Shown here one piece after another: positions 53,591 to 64,000 of a stretch of 64,000 nt of DNA. This DNA comes from Angiostrongylus vasorum (lineage: Eukaryota; Nematoda; Chromadorea; Rhabditida; Metastrongylidae): the NCBI GenBank assembly GCA_018806985.1, contig JADANN010000467.1:248001-312000 (forward strand), given 5' to 3'. Numbering within the stretch: the stretch's first letter is position 1; each line of letters starts with the position of its first letter. Under the pieces are notes generated by a model. That model was not told the origin of the DNA, ran no database searches, and worked only from the letters and a program-made list of their open reading frames with translations. A program made the translations under genes and the position numbers.

Positions 53591-54287
53591 ATGCATGTAC
53601 ATATACCATTTAGGGAATAGAGCTAAGTAACATCATTTAATTTGTGAACTTCTCAACTACTCAGATTCCCTCATTGAGAAATCATCGTCAGTTTCCGAAG
53701 AACCAGCTTTTGCCATCACTTGTTCAAAGGTGTACTTTTATGGTTATAATGGGCCACAATATCGACTTTTTGTTGTTCATGGCACTTTGACTTTGGGGAT
53801 GCTGATGCATTTCACTTCCTATTTTACTGGTATCATGTGATACCGAAGTTGCCCGGAATGAGTTGGCAGTAGATACTACTTTGTCTAAATCAGTAAGCAG
53901 CCATATGGTTGAATGTCTGATGGTCATTCAGAGAGTTCTGAATAATGTCAAATATTGTTCATGTCGGATGAATAGGATGTTCTTCGACTTTTTTTTAAAT
54001 CTTCAGACATTCCTGCTCTCAGTTGTACTTCAGCAATCCTGTTTATATTAGTTAATTCAGCGGAATACAGTTTGTTAAATCATGTTGTCGAACAGATAAT
54101 TTCAGTTAGTTCAACATAGAATTCTCGTCTTTGTAGGATTTGCAGCGCGGAGCCTTGTCATTGCCGTAGAGCACACCTCAAACTTGCGCAATTACACTTG
54201 TATATAAGAAGTACACTAGTACAATCTTATCGGCACAATGAGATTAACATTGTAGAGGGTAAATGCAAAGTTTAAATAAATTTATGT

Positions 54288-54660
54288 TGGCAGGTAGTGC
54301 AGTGGTATTTATGCCGATCATAACGAGAACGATGCTGGTCCAACCCAACACCGAGCTCTCCAAGCTCCTCATCCTTCTGTGCGCGGAAAATCGGTGCCAG
54401 ACTTGCCTGGGAAAAGTTCACTCTTTGCAGTCTAAATGGGAATACTCTAACCCGGCTATTCCATGACTTAGGAGAGAATGGACTCCATCAGTATTCAACG
54501 ACATTCGGAAAGAAGACGACATTCCTCAAGCAGCAGCTGACCGGCACGCGAACAGTTCGAGGAACTTAGTGGATGATGGATGCGATGAGACGAATCGAAT
54601 GCAAGAAGTTCTGCGATCCGCGCAATAGATGTGAAAGACAGTTGGTTTAAAAAAGTAAAT
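54288..54660 (+). repeat. SINE-like family B copy
   Basis: The copy shows GGCAGGTAGTGCAGTGGTA (A box), TGCTGGTCCAACCCAAC (B-box position), GCGCGGAAAATCGGTGCCAG, ACTTGCCTGGGAAAAGTTC, TCAAGCAGCAGCTGACC and GCGATCCGCGCAATAGATG. Confidence 0.82.
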
Positions 54661-54669
54661 AAAGGTAGA

Positions 54670-56255
54670 AATAAAAACAGTTCTAGTGCATCAGTGCACA
54701 TGATATACGACATTGATTAATATGGGTTATGTGAATGAAGGGCTCAACAATTGAATTCCACTACACATAATGTAGCAGGATGAAGGAGATGACAACGTAA
54801 GAACAGTATCGAAGCGAATAGAATGATGACTGAGATTGCTGCTCATGATTCTCGTAGAGTAGGCGGAGTTAGGGCGTACCTTGAGGATTTCCATTCAAAT
54901 CAGGATGACAGAGCTTATTCATCGTTGTAAACACATTAGGCAAAGAATACACCGGCCCTAGAAGAACACTTCCTACAAAAGAACTGCTTCTTTTTTATTA
55001 TATCATGGTATGCGTGGTGCGAACAAGACAACATGCAAATAGCCTCATTCACACAAAAGGGTTACTCGGACTGAAATGGTGGAGCTTACAGAGAAAGTTC
55101 ATCTGATAAGAGTAGATGTTGCGGCGATGAGCTCCCAACTTTATATGAATACCAAGTCGTTGTGAATATTAGTCCTTGTAGCTGCCACGCGGGACTTTTT
55201 TCCGTAACTGTCGTGAACAACCTCGAGTTTGGGTTATAACAGTTTATACCAATAACAATGGTGTAATAATAATATCTGATATGTGATGATATGTGGTTAG
55301 GTGGGTATATATGAGCGAGATTGAAATTGGAACGAGTGATGCAATTGAAAGAAGCTAGGCGGAGGGGACACTGGAGTTGGAGCGCTGAGGAACTGAGCGA
55401 TTGGATGAACACTGGACGAACGCTACGAACACTTGAAGAGGAATGGTCCTCGGCTGTCTGTATTACTTCTTTCGTGGGTGGAGCTTCGTCAGAGGGAACT
55501 AAAGAGGGCGTCTAGAGAGAGAAGTTCTAAAGGTTTTTCTACTAGCACAGTCTGATAGAGCTACATGTGAAAGGGCGCAGCTGCTCGTTCGGAAACTTCT
55601 TTGGAACGGCAGATGCTGGAAAGCACATTCAGCTGACTGCTGTTGATTCAGTGCCCGAACTGTTGGACAAAGAAGAGCAGTTTATTGAAAGAAGTTATAG
55701 TATCCCTTTCCAGCCACCTGCGAGGCAACTGCATGAGATAGTGGCTAAGAGGCAATTAAGAGAAGATGCGAAAATAGATTTAAGATAGTTACAGGTGAAC
55801 AAGAAACACACACCAATATAGGGAAATAGGAATATGGGTCACTGGAAACAGTATTCGAAATGTTTTACATAGAGAACATTTCTATGTTGGTGAAGAATGT
55901 TCTCTATAGTAGAAGCTCTACACGGAAACTGGTTAAACAATGCATGGCAAAGATATGCAAGCATAAACAGCTGATTGCATGTGAGTATAGAAAGAGAAGG
56001 AAATGGATAGAAATGGAGAATACTCTCTACTGCTAGGTTACCCAAAAATTAATGTCACATTTGTAATTTCATTTCTCTCGTAGGCATCACAGCAATAGTT
56101 TACTTTCGAATGCTGTCCTATTGTATACCAATGCAAGTTAATTTTTTTCTCATATTCCGTCTATGTAAACCATAATATCCCATTTGTATTTGGCAAATTT
56201 TAAGGGTTAGAATTGTAACTGTCTGAACAGCAATTTCAATAGATCTGCTACCAAT
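54670..56255. other. Gene-poor stretch upstream of the mariner
   Basis: It contains two plus-strand open frames, 55321-55515 and 55567-55788. The second reads protein-like (HIQLTAVDSVPELLDKEEQF, PPARQLHEIVAKRQLRED), but neither was identified. A perfect inverted repeat is annotated separately. Confidence 0.4.
55869..55907. repeat. Perfect 12-bp inverted repeat with 15-nt loop
   Basis: ATAGAGAACATT at 55869-55880 is exactly complementary to AATGTTCTCTAT at 55896-55907. The stem does not extend outward, so a microRNA precursor is unlikely. Confidence 0.85.
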
Positions 56256-56261
56256 TCAAAC

Positions 56262-57217
56262 CCGGATGCCAGTACACCGCAAACGGCTCGAAACAGCAAT
56301 GACAAGGAGGGTTATGAGAGTATGGGGAAAAGGAAGTTTTAGCGAACGCACAGTGGAACGTCGGTTTCAAAAGTTTTGTCGTGACGAGTTCAAACATGAA
56401 GAAGGGAGGGGTGGCATTCTTTCTTCTGCTACTGACGACGATGAATTGAAGGCTTTGGTGAAAGCAAACACTCACAACTGTTCGACAGTTCGCAGAGGAA
56501 CTGGACATCAGCATCCCAACAATTTCGATGCACCTAACCACCGTTAAAAAAGTCGGAGAATCTCCACAATTAAGTGTCGCATGAATTGAATGACAACTAA
56601 TGAAATCGCCATTTTGAGGTATCGTCGGCGTTCCTCCTGCTTAACCATGACGACCCGTTTCTCAGCCGTATGATGATGTGCGATGAGAAATGGATCTTCT
56701 ACGGCAACGGTAGACTGACCGCTTGGTGTGGGACTGCAACGAAACTTCGCAGCATGACTTCCTAAAGCCGAAATTGCACCAAAATAATTTTTGTGCTGGT
56801 GGGCTACAACTGCTTTGATCCATCAGGGCTTCCTGGATCTGGATGAAATAACAGCGTCGGGAGAGTATGTCCAGCAAATTGACGAAATGCACCAGAAAAT
56901 TCAACAACTGCGCCCGTCGTTGGCAAACAAAAAGGAGACTAATCCTCATCCACGATAACGCGCGGGCACAGTGGCACTACCGCCGTTGCAGGAGTTGCAC
57001 GACCCAGGTCACGACTGCCTCATCCGCCAGACCTCTCGCCTACCAACTATTACTTCTTCAAACATCTCGACGGCTTCCTATGCAAAAAATGCTCCAGGAA
57101 CAAAGTCGACGCCGAAAGTGCCTTCAACGACTCCGTCGGATCCAGAAGTCCCGTTATGCAACCGACACAAGGAAGCTTGCTTCTTATTGACAAAAAGATG
57201 TACTTCTATTTCGATTA
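56262..57217 (+). mobile_element. mariner element, full-span but frameshifted, dead
   Basis: Plus-strand mariner transposase pieces in order across at least five frame changes or stops: GSFSERTVERRFQKF, TDDDELKALVKAN, MMMCDEKWIFYGNGRLTAW, RLILIHDNARAQWHY, HPPDLSPTNYYFFKHLDGF and CKKCSRNKVDAESAFND. All three catalytic Asp blocks (DD34D type) remain recognisable. The many lesions mean it is inactive. It ends about 400 bp before the carrier gene. I did not delimit the terminal inverted repeats. Confidence 0.87.
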
Positions 57218-57219
57218 AT

Positions 57220-57616
57220 AGGACTTGTTCTGAACTGAGGTATGTCAAATTGGAATTACGGGTTGAAATACGACATCAATTTCCGAACAACCTCGTGTGC
57301 AGGGAGCAAGCAGTCTCTCCTCTGTTGTTGTTCAGTCCCTGTTCGCTCTCCATTCACCGCCATTCAGGGCCACCCACACCAGTGGCGATCGTTAGACATA
57401 TTTCGATCGATTGATTGGGCGATTTTGATCACTTTCTTTGCCATTTATCGATGTACCTCACTTTTTCCTGTGCTCTACTTTTTTCGACTTCCATCTTTAT
57501 CTCGAAAATAAAGGCATGACCAAATATTTTAGGGAAGTCCAGCGTTTCCACGTTAGGTGATCGTTTTTCTTTTTAGGTGTGTGGCTTCTAGCAACCTCTG
57601 AGCACGGTCTGAAGCA
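57220..57616 (+). promoter_or_regulatory. Upstream region of the carrier gene
   Basis: A pyrimidine-rich tract with an acceptor at 57575-57576 (TTTTTCTTTTTAG) lies 41 nt before the ATG, and another TTCTAG at about 57585-57590. Either could be a spliced-leader trans-splice site. I see no clear TATA box. Confidence 0.35.
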
Positions 57617-60600
57617 ATGGCTGACATGAAGCCCGTTTCTTCGTAAGTTTTCTTCCGTTACTCTTCCTCGTATTCGTATCCATTTGTGTTCTGTTCTGTG
57701 TTCTGTTGTGTTTGCTAAACATAGGGGGTGAAATCACCCGTTAAGAATTTATCCCTACAGATGCTCAGGGAAAGCTGTGCGAGAACATGGAAAAGAACGT
57801 AATGTCTTTTTTTCACTTGATAGCTATTCCTTAAACATACAAGGGCATGTCCTATCACTTGAAAGTGAGCCACTCATACCAAGTTGTCTAAAGGAGTTCT
57901 TTCATTGATTATCGTTTTCACCGAGATGTGAACCAAGTGCCATCTTTTCCTAAGGCCATTCTTGTTATTGGTACATCCTCTTACTCTAAAATTCCTTCTA
58001 TTCTATGTTTTTGTGACTCATTTCTTTCCTTAGGAAAGTGTTTCTACGTTGGTTTTCCATTCTTGCATTTCTAAGTTCAGTGTTAAATGAGGAAAATAGT
58101 TATCTGCATAGGTGATCGAGTGCTTACGGACGTACTGATTGTTTACAAAAACATTTCGGCGTTAGATTAACTTCAAAGTAAAGATCTTTAGAAGATGGAC
58201 CAGTGTTTCAGTGGGTCTCCCTCTTTCTGGAAGAAGTACGGACCATCCGAGAATACTCTTCGTGGGATTGTCATCGGAGGAATCACTGGAGGTTGTTCAT
58301 TTCATAAATTTCTTGCTGTCAGCGTTTGATGTTACTCCGTTGAAATTTATAGTCAGCTGTTGAAGGTATTTAGTTATTTATTGTTTTAATATATGTAGTA
58401 ATTCATCTGGGGCAGTCTTTCGCCAGGCCGACCTCGAGACTCCCATGAAACACAACGGCTAAACCAGCAAAACTCCGAAAAGTGGAGATAATGCTGGGGC
58501 CCGCACAGTCCGTGAGGACGTGCAGTCCAAGTATCCAAGTAATAATTCATCTGGTTTTCCAGTTTTATTTAATATTATTAGTGCTATTATTAATGCTGAC
58601 GTTTATAGTAAGTCAGTCTTCTAAGTTATTTCGAGTTTTTTTTGTTTTCTTTTTTAATCTTACTGGTTGTTTGTCTTCCTTGTTCCGGCGTTACTATCTG
58701 TGGGACTTCATCTCCCTCCCCCGTCTCCCTCCATAATTTCCTTCGTTACATTCGTTTACTTTGTGTTAAATAGCTTCGTAGAATTTTTGTTGCCTCTACT
58801 AAAAAATCGTAGCTTAAGCGATCCGTACACATCTAGTCTTCTGATGAGTGACGTCTTTTCCAGGGATTGAAATTTGCATCACATTTCCCACCGAATATGT
58901 GAAGACACAGTTGCAGCTCGACGAGAAATCCGCGAAACCAAAATTCAAAGTAAGTTATGACTTATTCCTTCATTCTTTCTGTCTCATCTCTTCATTTTAT
59001 CATCCTTATTGAGATTAACCTGTTTTTTTTTTTGTTCTTCCAATTCCTTTAGGGACCTATTGATTGTCTGAAACAAACGGTAAAGAACCATGGCTTTTTT
59101 GGTCTTTATAGAGGGCTCTCAGTTCTATTATATGGTTCGATCCCCAAGTCTTCGTTCAGGTGAGCCGTTTATTTTTCCTATATCCCTTATGCTATTGCTT
59201 AAATGTGATATTTTGTGATGGATGTATATGATAACAACATTCCATTACCAGTTTCGTCGTGAATTCTTGACTACATAGTGCTATTACTCTTGACTGTTGA
59301 GGTTTTACTGGGATTACAAGGGAAAATTTTGAGATTTAAAACATTGCTAGTGCAATTGCATTGCTATTTCTAGATTTGGGACTTTTGAATTCCTGAAAGG
59401 CAAGGCGGTTGATGAAAAAGGAAGTCTGACTCCAATGATGCGTCTTGCCTGTGGTCTTGGTGCTGGTAAGTATAGTTTTTGAGTGCTTTTTTAAAAAAGA
59501 ACTTATTAGCAGGAAGTTCACGTTTATCATCGATTATATAGCTTTCGCGTGTGGCGTAGTGGTCGGAGGCGCCGCGCAATACACAAGGAATTGATCCCAG
59601 CGCCCATGGCTCATCAACCCTTCTATCTCTCCGGTATCGGCAAATTGGTACCAGACTTGTCTGGGAGGATGACAGCACTGGCTCGATACACCGGTAGGGC
59701 ACCACGAGTCCTTTTAAAGGCCAGATATGCATTCAGTCACCCCCCAACGATGCTTAATGATGTCGATTGCACGGCGCATCCCTCAGGGATTGACCAACGC
59801 GGAGAGCTTTATCCTTTATCCTTTTATCGGTTACGTAGCTTTCAGAACATTATTCTTTGATCGCTCCGGCTATTTCTGTGTTTCAGCTGTTGATAACTTT
59901 GTTTTAGGCATATCGGAAGCAGTTTTCGCTGTCACACCCATGGAGACGATAAAGGTGAAATTCATTCACGATCAAGGACTTCCGAATCCCAGGTATAAGG
60001 GATTCCTCCATGGAGTCGGCTGTATAATCAAAGAGCACGGAATAGGAGTATGCGTATAGTGTTTAACTTCCTTTATGTTAGTAATCTCTAGATTTTATTG
60101 ACTTCAGGGTATATACAAAGGTGTAACAGCAACAATGGCAAAGCAAGGTTCAAATCAAGCTATACGATTTTTCGTTATGGAAACTTTAAAGGATTGGTAT
60201 CGTGGTGGTGATAATACGAAGCCAATATCGAAGCCAATTGTTGGTTTAATGGGTGCTACAGCAGGTCTTTGTTCTGTCTACGGTGCGATTGTTCTTAGAA
60301 ATCATTTTTTAACAATTTTTTAATACCTTTTACTCAGTCCTTCGTCTTTCAGCTTTTTTCATTCTAGGAAATACTCCTATTGACGTGGTAAAAACTAGAA
60401 TGCAAGGTCTGGAATCGCATAAGTACAAGAACTCCATTGATTGTGCCGTACAAATATGGAAGAAAGAAGGTTTCTTTGCGTGAGTTATTTTTTTGCTAAG
60501 GATTTCTATGCTCAGCGCAAACTACTTTGCGTAGCCAGTTGCTCAGCTTCCACTGGATGGAGCCACTAATCATAAATTTTAGTGGGTTTAAATCAACTGT

Positions 60601-60728
60601 ATTTCAGGTTCTACAAAGGAACTGTACCGCGACTGAGTCGAGTCGTCCTTGATGTTGCAATAACATTTATGATTTACGATTCTATAATAGACTTCCTTAA
60701 CGTTTACTGGAGGAGGCCTGTTAACTAG
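57617..60728 (+). CDS. SLC25A1: Mitochondrial tricarboxylate (citrate) carrier, 9 exons
   Basis: Inner-membrane antiporter of the SLC25 family that exchanges matrix citrate for malate, supplying cytosolic acetyl-CoA. Exons: 57617-57642, 58212-58291, 58864-58949, 59053-59159, 59374-59465, 59908-60047, 60108-60282, 60368-60479, 60608-60728. Phases agree and the product is 312 aa, the family's usual length. Three carrier repeats each show the signature: [13 protein letters not shown] (exon 3), [13 protein letters not shown] (exon 6) and [13 protein letters not shown] (exon 8). The partner motifs are [37 protein letters not shown] and [31 protein letters not shown] and [12 protein letters not shown] are typical of the citrate carrier rather than other SLC25 members. 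The first exon is only 26 nt; its ATG has good context. Introns 2 and 5 hold repeat D and SINE A copies. All acceptors are YAG. Confidence 0.94.
58407..58545 (+). repeat. Repeat family D, 3' fragment
   Basis: GGGGCAGTCTTTCGCCAGGC, AGTGGAGATAATGCTGGGGC and the end TCCAAGTATCCAAGTAAT match the last third of family D. A 5'-truncated copy like this is expected of a retroposon. It lies in SLC25A1 intron 2. Confidence 0.78.
59546..59822 (+). repeat. SINE-like family A copy in SLC25A1 intron 5
   Basis: Plus-strand full-length copy: CGCGTGTGGCGTAGTGGTC, GGTATCGGCAAATTGGTACC, GACTTGTCTGGGAGGATGAC. It ends in tandem TTTATCC units, the likely retroposition tail. Confidence 0.88.
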
Positions 60729-61311
60729 GCTAGACACCATTGGACTCTGATAGGGATGATAGGTGTTTGCTTAATGTGACAACTAGCATGTGGGTGCTTC
60801 TGTAGTGGGTGTGTAAAAGTCGTCCGCTACTCGGTGTGATGTGCTACGAGTTGCTCCTTTGTGATTACCTAGTAACAAATTCCGTTTAAAACCGGCTTCA
60901 TCTGAATATGAATTAATAACGATCCCTAACCTCACTTTCCTAACCATCTTTGTCCTTCAACTTCTATGTTTCGTTGATTACATAATCAAATTGAGATTGA
61001 TGCGTTTCGTTCGAAAATGGACATTCCTGTTGAATAGAAGTAATGATATTGGATGCTCCTACTATTCTTGTATTTATATTATTTATGTGTTAAACTAAGT
61101 ACATTGTGATCTTGTGAGTGATTTTGCTAAAGTGGAGCGGTACTTTTAGGTGCAGACGTTGATTTTTTGAAATATGTTTTTCCTGTGATGAACTTGATAC
61201 TTTGTATTGAAATGCTGATGTGTTTGCTTGTTTAGTCGTGCCAAATGAACACTGTTTATGGGTGAAGCTTTTTATCATAGTTTGGAACACTTCCAATGCG
61301 CATTAATGAAT
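60729..61311 (+). other. 3' flank of SLC25A1
   Basis: Probable 3' UTR followed by intergenic DNA. I found no canonical AATAAA close to the stop codon. The nearest clear one (about 61669-61674) lies beyond the next SINE. Confidence 0.4.
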
Positions 61312-61585
61312 GGGGCGCGTAGCGCATTGGTTGGAGGCGCCCTGCAATACACCTGGGATCGATCCTGGCGCCTCAGTCCCATCAGGTCTTTCATCTCTCC
61401 AGGGTTCGCACATTGCCACCAGATTTGTCTGGGAGGATAACAGCAATGGCTCGATGCATGGGTAGGTCATCGGGAATCACTGTAAAGGCCAAACGTCCGC
61501 TCCATCACCTCCCACGGTGCTTAATGAAGTCGAACGCATGGCGCGTCTCCCAGGGACTGATCAACGCCGAGAGCTTTGTCCTTTC
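61312..61585 (+). repeat. SINE-like family A copy
   Basis: Plus-strand full-length copy: GGGGCGCGTAGCGCATTGG, GGGATCGATCCTGGCGCC, CAGATTTGTCTGGGAGGAT, GGCTCGATGCATGGG and a tail CGAGAGCTTTGTCC. Confidence 0.85.
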
Positions 61586-61589
61586 GCTT

Positions 61590-62450
61590 TTACCAATGCG
61601 TACGTGGAAATGATTGATTGGCTTGTATAAATCGATTTTCATAAATATGGAACTTTGATACCTACTTGAAATAAAGAAATTGAAGACTCCATGTGCTTGA
61701 ATCCTGATGTACGCGTGCATCTTGGACTTCACGTCTTTTTCCACATTCTACGGCTTTGATTGTTTGCTGAAGACGGTCCCGAGATGTTTCATGCACATCA
61801 TGATAGTTCCTCGTTGGTCTCTCTCGTTCAGCCCCACCATAAAGCTTTGATTCTATTAGGTCTTCAGTTACTCTCCTCAGTGTTTCTGGATAACCTGCGT
61901 GGAAAGTCCGTTATTCATGTTCCGGTCAGACAGATTTCCCTCTTAGCATTTACACAATGGAACAACCTTTAAAAGAGTCATTTGTATTATCGCGTTGTGA
62001 CCGCTAAGACCTGCATAGAGAAAGTTCATTTTTTTTACGGTGGTTTATTTTTGCCCATAGGAATCCTTTCTTAGAATTCTTGTAATCGGTCGACAGCTTG
62101 TCGAACAGGAATTTTGTGGCTACGGCTATCGTTCATGGGAAATTACTATTTTCTAGACGTAACAGTTTTAAAAATACCTTTTTTTTGAGCATTATTCCAC
62201 GGGCGGTAGACAGGTGCTAGTGAATAGAGCGGCCACCAGAGGTAGCCCCAGCAGAGCACAGAGACGTCTCTACTGTACCTCAACACTGAAGTTCGGCACT
62301 TAAGGGGCGTCTTTTTCGCTACAGTAAGGCGATGCATTAGAGAGAATACTTGTGTAGGTGGATCAAAATACATTATGTATTTTATGTCATCGATACAACT
62401 GTTTGTAAAAGGGTTAGGGATTCGTCAATATGTTCCCATGCACAGTGTCT
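61590..62450. other. Gene-poor stretch before the RTE element
   Basis: Only short chance frames. Nothing recognised. Confidence 0.5.
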
Positions 62451-64000
62451 TGTTACCAACACTTATTCCTATGCCATTTTAACGACGTTATAAATGCCGT
62501 ACTCAAACGGATTCCTTTAACAAAATTCTTACACTTAACACTCGTTGCATGCCATTCATAATGTCTACAGCATAAAATTTCTAATGAGAACCACTGTACA
62601 TAAACCTGTCGTCCCCTTCTTTGATCGTCGAGTGAGTCGAGCGGGCGCCAGTAAACCGTCCATTTCTCCCCTGTCGCATGTAAGAATAGCAAGTGGGTTC
62701 TGCTGGCTGCAGGGGACTAGTTGATCATCATACCTTTCTTCTAGGGTTTTCGTGAAGAACTCGTACCATGGGGCCGGTGGTCTTCTTGCAGTACGTTTGA
62801 CATCTCGCTGGATCCTGTCACTAACAGCTGTTGCCCATCGGTTGTTGTTTATACACATTACGCGTATGGCCCACCTTATCGTCGGCAGTATAGCGGATGG
62901 AACGGCATGTTTGGTTTTTGATCGTTGACGTAGGCTGGAGCTTCGGATACATTCCCTTACTTGCGTGACACGGGATACTCCTAGTATTGAACGTTCTGTG
63001 ACTCTGAATGATCTTTCGTTCAGCTTATCTGGTTACCAGGTTTCTGGCCCATACGTTAAGGCAGGGAGAACGTTGGAGTCGAAAATGTCGGTTCGGAGTG
63101 GGGTGTTTTTTGTTCTCCTCATTGCATCCTCGATGTTCTTGAAAGTTCCACAAGTGGCTCGCTTCCTCCCGCCCAACTCTGGCGCTACGTCGTTCATCAT
63201 GTTGATTTCCCGACCTAGACTGACATAGCGGAAGCATTCGGAAGTAATGGAACCGTTGAGCGTGAACCGTGCATACGAAGCCAATTCGTTTCACAAATAT
63301 CGTTTTTGTGAGAGTTAATCGAAGACCTATTATTCCGCAAGCGTTATCACAGTCGGCCAGCATTCGTTCCGCTTGGCTAATGTTTGGTGTTATAAGGACG
63401 ATGTCATCAGCAAAGCGAAGATGGTGTGATTGCCGACCATTGATTCCAATAATGACATCTACCTAGGATCTGACTTGTGAGCTGAATAAACACCAGTTTA
63501 TAGTGGTTTTGGACTCTATTTTTTGAACTTGACGAATTTTCCTTTCTGCGAGGAATGGAATCTTACACGAAGGGAGCGATGGTCTGATCACGTGTACAAT
63601 TTTGGAACAACAGCGGCATAGGTTAGACAAAATCTTCCATTTATTATGATTTGGTCTATTTCGTTATGGCACTCTCCATTGAGGGACTCCCACGTCCAGA
63701 GCTGAGAGTGGGCCTTCCGGAGTTGCGAGTTACCATGAATGGTCTTAATCGCATGGTAAACTCAGAGTGCTGCTCACCCTGCTCCTCCCATTCTTATCCG
63801 TGGATTCCAGTGTGATGTCCTAGAGACGTTCTACTGGATCCAATCTTAGCATTAAAATTGCTAATGATGACTGTATGGTCTTTTTCGGCAGAACCTGTCG
63901 AAGTCCATATAGAACCTTTCGACTTCGTCTTCGTCATAGCTTCATATTAATTAGACGATGACGAAAATTGTCAAAGCTGGTATGGATCCATATCTCTTCA
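62450..64000 (-). mobile_element. RTE-type LINE, internally deleted, runs off the right edge
   Basis: Minus strand, read from the right edge. Endonuclease blocks come first (DEVERFYMDFDRF, FNAKIGSSRTS, EWEEQGEQHSEFTMRLR, SMESAITK near the ExDHI position, FQNCTRDQTIAPF), down to RAERKIRQVQKIESKTTINW at about 63,500. The sequence then jumps to the RT catalytic box HHLRFADDIVLITPN at about 63,400. After that come FRYVSLGREINMMNDVAPEL, VLPALTYGPETW, RWATAVSDRIQRDVKRT and ERYDDQLVPCSQQ. About half of the RT domain is missing at the junction near 63,470. Several stops and frameshifts are present, so it is dead. Confidence 0.88.

Overview
The window looks like nuclear DNA of a strongylid, hookworm-like nematode (Ancylostoma/Necator type). 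The reasons are: many short coding exons separated by introns that range from small to several kb; mostly short pyrimidine-plus-YAG splice acceptors; RTE-type LINE relics, mariner relics and several families of tRNA-headed short repeats; and protein-coding genes of animal type. The genus assignment is inference from recognising the repeat types; no database was searched.

Layout. Positions 1-29,432 (+) carry the 3' two thirds of a phosphoribosylformylglycinamidine synthase gene (PFAS, purine step 4). I could trace 19 exons in one continuous reading frame down to the stop codon; the first ~480 residues lie upstream of the window. Its ~9 kb intron (3,805-12,873) contains a complete intronless gene for a leucine-rich-repeat membrane protein (6,263-8,257, same strand). 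The other introns are filled with SINE-like repeats, RTE fragments, a Penelope-like reverse-transcriptase relic and a 104-bp TA tract. Convergent with PFAS, on the minus strand (32,004-37,837), is an 11-exon LRRC59 gene (ER leucine-rich-repeat membrane protein, 422 aa). About 20 kb of gene-poor DNA follows (37.8-57.6 kb), holding repeats and two dead mariner elements. At 57,617-60,728 (+) is a complete 9-exon mitochondrial tricarboxylate carrier (SLC25A1-type, 312 aa). The right end (62.45-64.0 kb, minus) is an internally deleted RTE LINE that runs off the window.

How the genes relate. The carrier exports citrate for cytosolic acetyl-CoA, PFAS makes purines, and LRRC59 works at the ER membrane. 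They are ordinary housekeeping genes and nothing shows that they act together. I found no operon, defence system or new multi-gene system. The points most worth a second look are: a cluster of purine-at-minus-3 splice acceptors confined to the last introns of PFAS; an Asp where the PFAS glutaminase triad normally has Glu; a GC-AG intron in LRRC59; a short repeat family whose 3' tail matches an RTE LINE in the same window; two SINE families that share a central core under different heads; and the Penelope-like relic.
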